Assembly: GCF_000688655.1 (NCBI RefSeq)
Contig: NZ_JIBO01000006.1
Location: 128,913 to 134,761 of the forward strand
Direction: 5' to 3'
Length of the DNA: 5,849 nt
Origin: Lonsdalea quercina subsp. quercina
GTDB lineage: Bacteria; Pseudomonadota; Gammaproteobacteria; Enterobacterales; Enterobacteriaceae
Shown: positions 1 to 5,849 of the stretch, piece by piece
Position numbering within the stretch: position 1 is the first letter of the stretch
Layout: every line of letters begins with the position of its first letter
The notes under the pieces: generated by a model
What the model was told of the DNA's origin: nothing
The model's input: only the letters and a program-made list of their open reading frames with translations
Databases searched by the model: none
Position numbers and translations under genes: made by a program

Positions 1-1339
1 GGGCTTCGCCCGCGGGTATGCTTGCGGCTTCCTGCAACGCCTGATCGACGTCGGGATGGCAGAGCTGAGAGAGGTTGAACGAGCCTTTGCAGGCGAAGTC
101 GCTGTATAGGTAGGCGACGGGGTCGCCGGAGTCTAATACCGTCGCACGGGACAGAATGAAAGCATCGAATTTTCCGGCGAGCGCATCGGACTCTATCTGG
201 GCGTACTCGCGCACCTCCTGTTTGACGGTGAAACCGGCCGCGCTGAGTTGTTGCGACAGGTACACGGCCACTTCCGGCAGCTCGGTGCGGTCGCTAAAGG
301 TCGCCAGCGTAATGGACGCGCCATGCGGCGCCCCGGCGGGCGTCGGCGAGGTGACGGGCTGACGCAGCGGGGCCGCCCACTGCAACGCAGGCCCCAGTAG
401 TCCGACCGCCACATCCGCCCGCTGTTCGTATACGCCGTTAACTAGCGCCGTACGGTCGATGGCGTCGCGTACGGCGGCTCGCAGCGCCGGATCGCTAAAT
501 GCGCCTCGGCGGGTATTCAGATATAGCGTGTTGGTGCGCGGCATCGGGACTTCATGCACGCGGGCCGGGTCCAGTAATGGTACCTGAGAGACAGGGATCG
601 CCTCGACGACATCCGCTGACTGAGTCCGTAGGGCGGCGGCGCGAGCCGCGCCGTCCGGTACAAAATCAACGTCAATTCCGGGCGCGGCGGCGAGCTTTCC
701 CCAGTAGCGTTCAAAGCGATCGAGATGTGCGGTGGAGGTACCGTTGACGCGAGTCAGCACAAACGGACCGGTCCCTGCTCTGATTGGATTGACGACACCA
801 TTTTCCTGGTAGGCGGCGGGGGACAGAATAGCTAACTGCGGACTTGATAAGCGCTGAGGCAGCAGGGGATCGCGGCGAGCTGTTTTAATAATGACGGCGC
901 GATCGCCGTCGGCGTGAATAGTCAGTTCGACGCCGTCCAAAATACGTGGTTTAGGAACGGCGCGTGTCGCTGCCGTCAGCGCGTTGACCACCGACGACGC
1001 ATCCATGCTGCTGTCATCATGAAATTTGACGCCGGGGCGCAACGTCAGATGCCAGGTCGTTTCATCCAACGGGCGCCAGTGTGTCGCCAGCACCGGCTGC
1101 GTGTCTCCGTTGGCATCCAGTTTTACCAGCGTTTCAGCGGTGCTCCAACGGGACAGTTTGAAGGCGTCATCGCTAAAGGGCGACAACCCGGAACGAGGCG
1201 GCAGCAGCATGGCCACCCGAATGCGGGGCGAGGCGGCGCCGTCTGCGCTCGGCGTTTCCTGGTCGAAGCAACCGCTAAGCAGCAGACTGCCGATCAGCAA
1301 GGCGGAGGTACGATGCTGGAGAGGTGAAAGGAGGTTCAT
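1..1339 (-). CDS. Family 5 solute-binding lipoprotein of an Opp/Nik/Cnt-type ABC importer, 3' end cut by the window
   Basis: This open frame of 446 codons starts with ATG at 1339-1337 and runs off the window without a stop. The family is usually 500-540 residues, so the last 60-90 are missing. Residues 1-24 form a lipoprotein signal peptide: a hydrophobic stretch at 13-22 and the lipobox L21-S-G-C24. After it come hallmarks of the SBP_bac_5 (OppA/NikA/CntA) fold: a signature-like block at 103-119 (GVKFHDD...), GTGPF at 189-193, YWG at 212-214, a PDGAAR...ADVV segment at 228-245, and a block resembling the family's NTRPPFDD...ALNYAIDR at 275-299. C417 and C427 flank KGSFNLSQL, a spacing seen in this family that may form a disulfide. 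The protein should deliver substrate to a permease in the inner membrane. It follows the two ATPase genes by 17 bases in one transcription unit. The exact ligand cannot be read from sequence; zinc, nickel or a metal-opine complex is favoured by the Zur-like promoter, a peptide is the alternative. Confidence 0.9.
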   Translation of the reverse strand, partial: MNLLSPLQHRTSALLIGSLLLSGCFDQETPSADGAASPRIRVAMLLPPRSGLSPFSDDAFKLSRWSTAETLVKLDANGDTQPVLATHWRPLDETTWHLTLRPGVKFHDDSSMDASSVVNALTAATRAVPKPRILDGVELTIHADGDRAVIIKTARRDPLLPQRLSSPQLAILSPAAYQENGVVNPIRAGTGPFVLTRVNGTSTAHLDRFERYWGKLAAAPGIDVDFVPDGAARAAALRTQSADVVEAIPVSQVPLLDPARVHEVPMPRTNTLYLNTRRGAFSDPALRAAVRDAIDRTALVNGVYEQRADVAVGLLGPALQWAAPLRQPVTSPTPAGAPHGASITLATFSDRTELPEVAVYLSQQLSAAGFTVKQEVREYAQIESDALAGKFDAFILSRATVLDSGDPVAYLYSDFACKGSFNLSQLCHPDVDQALQEAASIPAGEA

Positions 1340-1345
1340 ACACAA

Positions 1346-1350
1346 TCCTT
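1346..1350 (-). promoter_or_regulatory. Ribosome binding site of the solute-binding protein gene
   Basis: AAGGA lies six bases upstream of the ATG at 1339, inside the 17-base gap that follows the ATPase gene stop. It fixes the start of the binding protein just ahead of a credible signal peptide. Confidence 0.7.
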
Positions 1351-1356
1351 TTGGTT

Positions 1357-2163
1357 TTAATCGCACGTGGGCGACAGGTCGGTCGAAAATACGGGTACGG
1401 CTGCCAGCAGCGCGGCGCTCTGGGCGTGAGCGGGGTACGTCAAGAGCTGAGCGAGGGGGCGGTCTTCTACGATACGGCTTTGATGCATGACCAATACACG
1501 CTCGCAGAGTGCCGCGACTGCGGAGATATCGTGCGAGACAACCAGAAGGCCCATCTGTCGACGGCGGGCAACGTGCGCCATTAATGTAATGATCTGCTGG
1601 CGGAGCGGGAGGTCGAGTCCGCTGACCGGTTCGTCGGCCAGCAGAAAACGGGGTTTCAGCGCGATAGCGCGGGCAATGGCGACACGCTGAGCCTGCCCGC
1701 CGGATAGTTCCTGCGCATTTCTCGTCAGTAAGTCCGGCGCTAACTCCACTTGTTCGCACGCCTCCTGCACGGCATCCGCTATCTTTCCGCGATAGCCCAG
1801 CCGTCGTAGCGGCTCGGCTATCAGTTGGAATACGTTATGGTGCGGCGCCAGCGATCCTGCCGGATCTTGCGGAATGTACTGTACTCGCTGGCGATACCAG
1901 AGCAAGGCCGATGCGCGACCGGGACGGATGAGGCGTCCTTCGCAGTAAATCTCGCCTTCGGTCAGCGTCTCGAGCGCCAACATCGCTTTCAGCAATGTGG
2001 ATTTACCTGAGCCGGAAGCTCCCACCAAACCCACTCGTTCTCCCTCCTCGAAACGCAGAGTAATATCGCTTAACGCCTGATAAAAGCGCGGACGCTGGAA
2101 CCATCGACCGGGCTGCGGGTATCGGCGAGTCGCCTGCGACACATGGAGAAACGGCGTGTTCAT
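1357..2163 (-). CDS. ABC importer ATP-binding subunit, NikE/CntF/DppF-like
   Basis: This 268-residue ATPase is full length for the second nucleotide-binding subunit of peptide/nickel-family (PepT) ABC importers. All ATPase motifs are intact: Walker A GASGSGKST at 48-56, Q-loop Q99, signature LSGGQ at 153-157, Walker B FLLADEP at 173-179, D-loop SGLD at 181-184 and switch histidine H211. It should pair with the ATPase encoded just upstream as a heterodimer that drives the permease on the cytoplasmic face. The C-terminal tail (YPAHAQSAALLAAVP) is a degenerate form of the HPYT region usual in this family. The ATG at 2163 is four bases after the upstream stop codon, with no clear Shine-Dalgarno of its own, so translational coupling is likely. 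The family is certain; the substrate is not visible in an ATPase, and NikE, CntF, DppF or GsiA-like names cannot be separated by eye. Confidence 0.93.
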   Translation of the reverse strand: MNTPFLHVSQATRRYPQPGRWFQRPRFYQALSDITLRFEEGERVGLVGASGSGKSTLLKAMLALETLTEGEIYCEGRLIRPGRASALLWYRQRVQYIPQDPAGSLAPHHNVFQLIAEPLRRLGYRGKIADAVQEACEQVELAPDLLTRNAQELSGGQAQRVAIARAIALKPRFLLADEPVSGLDLPLRQQIITLMAHVARRRQMGLLVVSHDISAVAALCERVLVMHQSRIVEDRPLAQLLTYPAHAQSAALLAAVPVFSTDLSPTCD

Positions 2164-2167
2164 CGGA

Positions 2168-2959
2168 TTAGCTTGCCCATTGCAGCGAAGGTTGCGATAG
2201 CATCGCCAGCGTTTGGTGCTGTTGCTGTGCGGCGCTAATCAGTGTTCGCGTGTAGGGATGTTGGGGGTGGGCGAGTAGCGTGCGGGTATCACCTTGTTCA
2301 ACGATATGACCGTCCTTCATAATCAGCAGGCGACGACATAGCGCGGCGGCGACGGCAATGTCATGCGTGATAAACAGCAGCGCGGAATCTGGTTTGTCGA
2401 GGCTATAGGCCCGTAGCGTGTTCAGTACCTGTGCCTGCGAAATGACATCGAGCGCGGTGGTGGGTTCATCGGCAATCAACAGAGGGCGCTGGCAGAGCAA
2501 TGCCAGCGCGAGGCATACGCGTTGACGTTGGCCGCCAGATAGTTCTCCTGGGTGGCGTGGAAGAATGACGTCGGGATTGTCAAAGCCAACGGAGAGCAGC
2601 AAGGCGCGAAGCGGCTGAGGCGAGAGGCCGGCTGACTGCATGGCCATTCGTAGCTGTTTTTCAACGGTCACCAGCGGATTGAGCGCCGTCGAAGAGTCTT
2701 GAAATATAGCGGCGGGGCGGCTCCAGGCAGAACGACGCTGTATCGGGCGATGGGCGACTTCCTCACCGAAAAATCGAATACTGCCGCACACCTGGGTGTG
2801 GATGGGGAGCGCGCCCAGCAGCGCACGGGCGGTGAGCGACTTTCCGGAACCGGAGGCGCCCAGTAAGCCGACGCTTTCGCCCGCCGAGACGGAAAAACTG
2901 ACGCCGCGAACTTTTATCCGGCCCTGAATCGCTAATTGCAGGCGGCTAACTTCAAGCAC
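2168..2959 (-). CDS. ABC importer ATP-binding subunit, NikD/CntD/DppD-like
   Basis: This 263-residue ATPase is full length for the first nucleotide-binding subunit of a PepT-family ABC importer. Motifs are intact: Walker A GASGSGKSL at 34-42, Q-loop Q87, signature LSGGQ at 140-144, Walker B LLIADEP at 160-166, D-loop residues ending in D171, switch histidine H199, and the family's C-terminal HPYT at 234-237. The start is GTG at 2959-2957: the resulting N-terminus MLEVSRLQL is where these proteins normally begin, and TGAGGT lies six bases upstream. It is the first gene of the transporter unit and is preceded by a Zur-like operator, so expression under zinc shortage is inferred. Its partner ATPase starts four bases after its TAA stop. 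Substrate specificity cannot be assigned from this subunit; NikD-like size and architecture fit nickel, opine-metal or small peptide importers equally. Confidence 0.93.
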   Translation of the reverse strand: MLEVSRLQLAIQGRIKVRGVSFSVSAGESVGLLGASGSGKSLTARALLGALPIHTQVCGSIRFFGEEVAHRPIQRRSAWSRPAAIFQDSSTALNPLVTVEKQLRMAMQSAGLSPQPLRALLLSVGFDNPDVILPRHPGELSGGQRQRVCLALALLCQRPLLIADEPTTALDVISQAQVLNTLRAYSLDKPDSALLFITHDIAVAAALCRRLLIMKDGHIVEQGDTRTLLAHPQHPYTRTLISAAQQQHQTLAMLSQPSLQWAS

Positions 2960-2965
2960 AAGTCG

Positions 2966-2971
2966 ACCTCA
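2966..2971 (-). promoter_or_regulatory. Ribosome binding site that decides the GTG start of the first ATPase gene
   Basis: TGAGGT sits six bases upstream of the GTG at 2959. No in-frame ATG gives a better N-terminus, so this site supports the GTG start. It is embedded in the 10-base palindrome CCTCATGAGG (2967-2976). Confidence 0.65.
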
Positions 2972-2984
2972 TGAGGCTCATTTT

Positions 2985-3007
2985 GATATGTGATAACATA
3001 ACAATAA
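2985..3007 (-). promoter_or_regulatory. Candidate Zur (zinc uptake regulator) operator
   Basis: On the plus strand the core at 2989-3003 reads TGTGATAACATAACA. It matches the recalled gammaproteobacterial Zur consensus core TGTTATANTATAACA at 12 of 14 defined positions and differs from the recalled E. coli znuA/znuC operator core TGTGATATTATAACA at only two central bases. The flanking GATA on the left also fits the consensus; the right flank fits less well. The site lies 26 bases upstream of the GTG start and just downstream of the possible -10 element, a position where bound Zur-Zn would block transcription. Zur repression is inferred from sequence only. Fur and NikR sites fit worse. Confidence 0.6.
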
Positions 3008-3008
3008 A

Positions 3009-3014
3009 ATTATC
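3009..3014 (-). promoter_or_regulatory. Possible -10 element of the transporter operon
   Basis: GATAAT matches TATAAT at five of six positions and would place the transcription start at about 3002, inside the Zur-like operator. No good -35 hexamer is present at the usual distance (the region near 3031-3038 is poor), so the call is tentative. A second possibility, TTGATA (3015-3010) used as a -35, has no convincing -10 downstream. Confidence 0.35.
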
Positions 3015-3082
3015 AAAGATAAAGCTGCTTGAGTGCGTTGGCGGGGATAGGCTCGATGAGGCTTGTGACGGAATCGGCGTTG

Positions 3083-3116
3083 ATAAAATCAGCCAGCGCG
3101 GGCGCGGCTGGCTGAT
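3083..3116 (-). terminator. Rho-independent terminator after yeaH
   Basis: A perfect inverted repeat, TCAGCCAGC/GCTGGCTGA (3089-3115, extendable by one A-T pair to 3088/3116), encloses a nine-base GC-rich loop. On the minus strand it is followed at once by TTTTAT. It begins seven bases after the yeaH stop codon, so it would end the yeaGH transcript and insulate it from the transporter operon. A weak U-tract may leave some read-through. Confidence 0.8.
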
Positions 3117-3122
3117 GAAGGG

Positions 3123-4397
3123 TCAGTTGTTGACGGTTTGCTTGTGAAACAGCTCGCGGAATACGGGATAGATATCGTCCTGATCGCGAATGTGCTGCAT
3201 GGCGAAGTTCTCGTACTTTTCCTGTAGGCGCTCGTATTCGCGCCATAGTGTCTGATGAGAGCGGCGTGTGATCTCGATATAGCTGTAATAGCGCACGAAG
3301 GGTAACAAATGACTGGCCAGCAGGTCGTGACACAGCGGCGAGTCATCCGCCCAGTTATCCCCGTCCGACGCTTGCGCGGCATAAATATTCCACAGCGCGG
3401 GATCGTAGCGCTCCTTAACCACTTCTTCCATCAGCTTCAATGCGCTCGATACAATCGTACCGCCGGTTTCCTGTGAGTAGAAAAACTCCTCCTCGTCTAC
3501 TTCTTTGGCTTGCGTATGGTGCCGAATATAGACGACTTCCACGTTTCTGTATGATCGGCTGAGGAACAGATACAGCAGGATGTAGAAACGTTTGGCGATA
3601 TCCTTGGTCGCCTGATCCATCGAGCCGGAAACATCCATCAGGCAAAACATTACCGCCTGACTGGAAGGCTCCGGCCTGCGTTCAAAGTTCTTGTAACGCA
3701 GGTCGAATGTGTCTATGAACGGCACGCGCGCAATGCGCTGCCGCAGTTCGGCGATCTCCGCGCGCAGCCGTTCCTCTTCCAACAGCTGGGCTGGCTCGGA
3801 GTTCTCCAGTAACGCGAGATGTTCTTCCAACGCGTGCAATTCGCGGCGTTTCCCCGCCGTCATCGCCATGCGGCGAGCGAGGGAATTTTGCAGCGATCGT
3901 ACGACGCTGATATTGGCGGGCACGCCGTTCGAGGTATAGCCCGCTCGATGGTTTTTATACTCCGTCATCTGCCGATGTTCGGTTTTTTTCAGGTTAGGCA
4001 GCGCCAGGTCCTCGAACAGCAGGTCGAGATATTCGTCTTTAGATATCTGAAAAACGAAATCGTCCTGACCTTCGCCATCTTGGCTCGCTTCGCCCTGACC
4101 GGAACCGCCGCCGCCGCCGCCCTGCGGTCGCTCGATTTTATCATTCTGCACGAAGTGGTCGTTGCCAGGGTGAACACGGTGGCGTACGCCACCGCGGCCC
4201 TGATGAAACATCGGCTCACTGATATCCGAATTAGGGATCGTAATTGACTCCCCGTTGTCCACATCGGTTACCGAACGTTTATTAATGGCATCGGCAATCG
4301 AATGTTTTATCTGCGACTTATAGCGGCGCAAAAAACGCTGACGGTTAACCGCGCTTTTATTTTTACCGTTTAGCCGGCGATCGATGAAATAAGCCAT
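3123..4397 (-). CDS. yeaH: YeaH, von Willebrand A-domain partner of the YeaG kinase (UPF0229 / DUF444 family)
   Basis: This 424-residue protein is close to full length (E. coli YeaH is about 427) and colinear with it from the N-terminal [11 protein letters not shown] to FRELFHKQ near the end. Residues 1-90 are the conserved basic N-terminal part. Next come a flexible Gly/Ser/Gln linker with six glycines (93-98), a conserved [18 protein letters not shown] block (114-131) and a charged, probably coiled-coil helix (about 183-224). From 247 onward lies a von Willebrand A-like domain with the metal-site motif D255-x-S257-x-S259, a candidate threonine at T314 (GGT), and SDGDNW at 344-349. It is cytoplasmic, with no signal peptide or membrane segment. 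The family works with the PrkA-type kinase in starvation and stress responses; in E. coli the yeaGH pair is RpoS-linked and nitrogen-starvation induced. Its biochemical role is not settled. Confidence 0.97.
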   Translation of the reverse strand: MAYFIDRRLNGKNKSAVNRQRFLRRYKSQIKHSIADAINKRSVTDVDNGESITIPNSDISEPMFHQGRGGVRHRVHPGNDHFVQNDKIERPQGGGGGGSGQGEASQDGEGQDDFVFQISKDEYLDLLFEDLALPNLKKTEHRQMTEYKNHRAGYTSNGVPANISVVRSLQNSLARRMAMTAGKRRELHALEEHLALLENSEPAQLLEEERLRAEIAELRQRIARVPFIDTFDLRYKNFERRPEPSSQAVMFCLMDVSGSMDQATKDIAKRFYILLYLFLSRSYRNVEVVYIRHHTQAKEVDEEEFFYSQETGGTIVSSALKLMEEVVKERYDPALWNIYAAQASDGDNWADDSPLCHDLLASHLLPFVRYYSYIEITRRSHQTLWREYERLQEKYENFAMQHIRDQDDIYPVFRELFHKQTVNN

Positions 4398-4400
4398 GTT

Positions 4401-4406
4401 TCCCCC
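4401..4406 (-). promoter_or_regulatory. Ribosome binding site of yeaH
   Basis: GGGGGA lies three bases upstream of the ATG at 4397, in the 37-base gap between yeaG and yeaH. The spacing is short but the purine run extends to GGGGGAAA. It supports the start that gives MAYFIDRR, the N-terminus expected for the family. Confidence 0.55.
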
Positions 4407-4434
4407 AAACGACGTTGCCTGTCGGTCTGTCGCA

Positions 4435-5849
4435 TTAAGACGACTTTCTCACGCGCAGGTACCATTCGCATAACAATCGAACCTGCTTGCGGGTATAGCC
4501 TTTTTCCATCATACGGTCGACGAAGTCGTCGTGTTTTTTTTGCTCCTCGGTTGAGGTCTTGGTATTGAATGAAATCACCGGCAACAGCTCTTCGGTGTTG
4601 GAGAACATCTTCTTCTCAATCACTGTGCGCAGTTTTTCATAGCTGGTCCAGTTTGGATTGCGACCGTTGTTGCCCGCGCGAGCACGCAACACGAAGTTGA
4701 CGATTTCATTACGGAAGTCTTTAGGGTTGCTGATGCCAGCCGGCTTCTCGATTTTTTCCAGCTCGCTGTTAAGCGCTTCGCGGTCGAACAGCTGGCCGGT
4801 ATCGGGATCGCGATATTCCTGATCCTGAATCCAGAAGTCCGCGTAGGTGACATAGCGATCAAAGATGTTCTGGCCGTATTCCGAATAGGATTCGAGATAG
4901 GCGGTCTGGATCTCCTTGCCGATGAATTCCGCGTATTTAGGAATCAAATAGCCTTTCAGGTGCTCCAGATATTTTTCCGCCACGTCCTGCGGGAACTGTT
5001 CGCGTTCAATCTGCTGCTCCAGCACATAGAACAGGTGTACCGGGTTGGCAGCGACTTCGCTGTGGTCGAAGTTGAACACGCGAGACAGAATCTTAAAGGC
5101 GAAACGCGTGGACAATCCCTGCATGCCTTCGTCGACGCCGGCATAGTCCCGATATTCCTGGTAGGACTTGGCTTTCGGGTCCGTATCTTTCAGGCTTTCC
5201 CCGTCATACACCCGCATTTTCGAATACGTGCTGGAGTTTTCGGGGTCTTTCAGACGCGACAAGATAGAGAAGCGCGCCAGCGTTTCCAGTGTGCCTGGGG
5301 CGCAAGGCGACTGGCTCAGCTCACTATTTTGCAACAGCTTGTCGTAGATTTTGACCTCTTCCGATACGCGCAGGCAGTACGGCACTTTGACGATATACAC
5401 ACGGTCGAGGAAGGCCTCGTTATTCTTGTTGTTGCGGAACTGCACCCATTCCGATTCGTTGGAGTGAGCCAGAATGATGCCGTTGAACGGCAGGGCGGCA
5501 ATGCCTTCCGTCCCGTTGTAGTTGCCTTCCTGCGTCGCGGTCAGCAGTGGATGAAGCACTTTGATTGGGGCTTTGAACATTTCCACGAATTCCATGATGC
5601 CCTGATTGGCGCGGCAAAGTGCGCCGGAGTAGCCATAGGCATCGGGATCGTTCTGGGCGAAATGTTCCAGTTTGCGGATGTCCACTTTCCCGACCAGCGC
5701 GGAAATATCCTGGTTATTCTCATCGCCGGGTTCAGTCTTGGCGATGGCCAACTGCGCCAGTATGGAGGGCCAGACTTTAACGACGCGGAACTTGGTGATG
5801 TCTCCGCCGAACTCCTGAAGCCGCTTGGCCGCCCACGGCGACATGATGG
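4435..5849 (-). CDS. yeaG: YeaG, PrkA-family serine protein kinase, N-terminal part cut by the window
   Basis: About 470 residues are visible, continuing past an internal ATG at 5844 to the window edge. They align with residues from about 175 to the end (644) of E. coli YeaG, including the conserved C-terminus [12 protein letters not shown]. The ATG at 5844 is not the gene start. The Walker A region lies outside the window. Counting that Met as 1, the later part of the AAA-type ATPase domain is visible: GIMEFVEMF at 82-90 (Walker B region by family position), [11 protein letters not shown] at 123-133 (sensor region) and [13 protein letters not shown] at 147-159. The rest is the PrkA C-terminal domain. 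The protein is a cytoplasmic serine kinase of the stationary-phase/nitrogen-starvation response that acts with YeaH. No frameshift or lost residue is evident in the visible part. Confidence 0.97.
   Translation of the reverse strand, partial: IMSPWAAKRLQEFGGDITKFRVVKVWPSILAQLAIAKTEPGDENNQDISALVGKVDIRKLEHFAQNDPDAYGYSGALCRANQGIMEFVEMFKAPIKVLHPLLTATQEGNYNGTEGIAALPFNGIILAHSNESEWVQFRNNKNNEAFLDRVYIVKVPYCLRVSEEVKIYDKLLQNSELSQSPCAPGTLETLARFSILSRLKDPENSSTYSKMRVYDGESLKDTDPKAKSYQEYRDYAGVDEGMQGLSTRFAFKILSRVFNFDHSEVAANPVHLFYVLEQQIEREQFPQDVAEKYLEHLKGYLIPKYAEFIGKEIQTAYLESYSEYGQNIFDRYVTYADFWIQDQEYRDPDTGQLFDREALNSELEKIEKPAGISNPKDFRNEIVNFVLRARAGNNGRNPNWTSYEKLRTVIEKKMFSNTEELLPVISFNTKTSTEEQKKHDDFVDRMMEKGYTRKQVRLLCEWYLRVRKSS

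Noticed and set aside
914..1584. Three overlapping plus-strand open frames of 86-154 codons
   Set aside because: They lie antisense to the solute-binding protein and second ATPase genes, show no recognisable domain or ribosome binding site, and have the Arg-rich composition typical of shadows of GC-rich genes.
2967..2976. Perfect palindrome CCTCATGAGG
   Set aside because: It is only ten bases with no loop, and includes the ribosome binding site; too short to call an operator or hairpin.
2952..2981. Nine-codon leader peptide starting at ATG 2981 and overlapping the GTG start of the first ATPase gene
   Set aside because: It has no Shine-Dalgarno sequence and no regulatory codon run, and chance overlap is as likely.
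2960..3022. NikR operator (GTATGA-N16-TCATAC)
   Set aside because: Neither half-site is present at the required spacing, despite the NikDE-like products.
3009..3031. Possible Fur box built on GATAAT
   Set aside because: Aligned to the 19-base Fur consensus only about ten positions match, mostly from one hexamer. The overlapping Zur-like core matches much better.
3819..4247. 142-codon plus-strand open frame
   Set aside because: It is antisense to well-conserved yeaH and has no domain signal; it is a shadow frame.
5842..5844. ATG as the start of yeaG
   Set aside because: The frame continues to the window edge and the family has about 175 further residues upstream, including the Walker A region; the ATG is internal.

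Overview
This window is a 5.8 kb stretch of a gammaproteobacterial chromosome in which every convincing gene lies on the minus strand. It therefore reads from position 5849 down to position 1. The PrkA-type kinase and its partner are almost residue-for-residue the YeaG and YeaH proteins of Escherichia coli (recalled from memory), so the organism is very probably a member of the Enterobacterales. The neighbouring transporter genes are not what I recall downstream of E. coli yeaH, so this is more likely another genus (perhaps a Pectobacteriaceae- or Yersinia-like lineage; low confidence).

Layout in the direction of transcription: (1) 5849-4435, the C-terminal three quarters of yeaG (PrkA serine kinase), cut by the window edge. 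(2) 4397-3123, complete yeaH, 37 bases downstream and evidently in the same operon. (3) 3116-3083, a rho-independent terminator closing yeaGH. (4) 3022-2960, a short AT-rich control region holding a good match to a Zur operator, a possible -10 element and a ribosome binding site. (5) 2959-2168 and 2163-1357, two ATP-binding subunits of a peptide/nickel/opine-family ABC importer. (6) 1339 down to the window edge, most of a lipoprotein-type family 5 solute-binding protein of the same importer. The permease genes are not in the window and are expected beyond position 1.

How the genes work together: YeaG and YeaH form a stress and starvation signalling pair (kinase plus von Willebrand A-domain partner), unrelated to the transporter except by position. 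The three transporter genes are tightly packed (4 and 17 base gaps) and appear to start from one promoter. The Zur-like operator suggests that they are made under zinc limitation. A zinc-repressed NikABCDE/CntABCDF-like importer would most simply take up zinc or zinc complexed to an opine-type metallophore. That is an inference from promoter plus family, not something the coding sequences alone prove.

The most interesting points are the Zur-like operator, the ATPase-ATPase-binding protein gene order with no permease in between, and the lipobox on the binding protein. No RNA genes, CRISPR arrays, insertion sequences, attachment sites or origins were seen.
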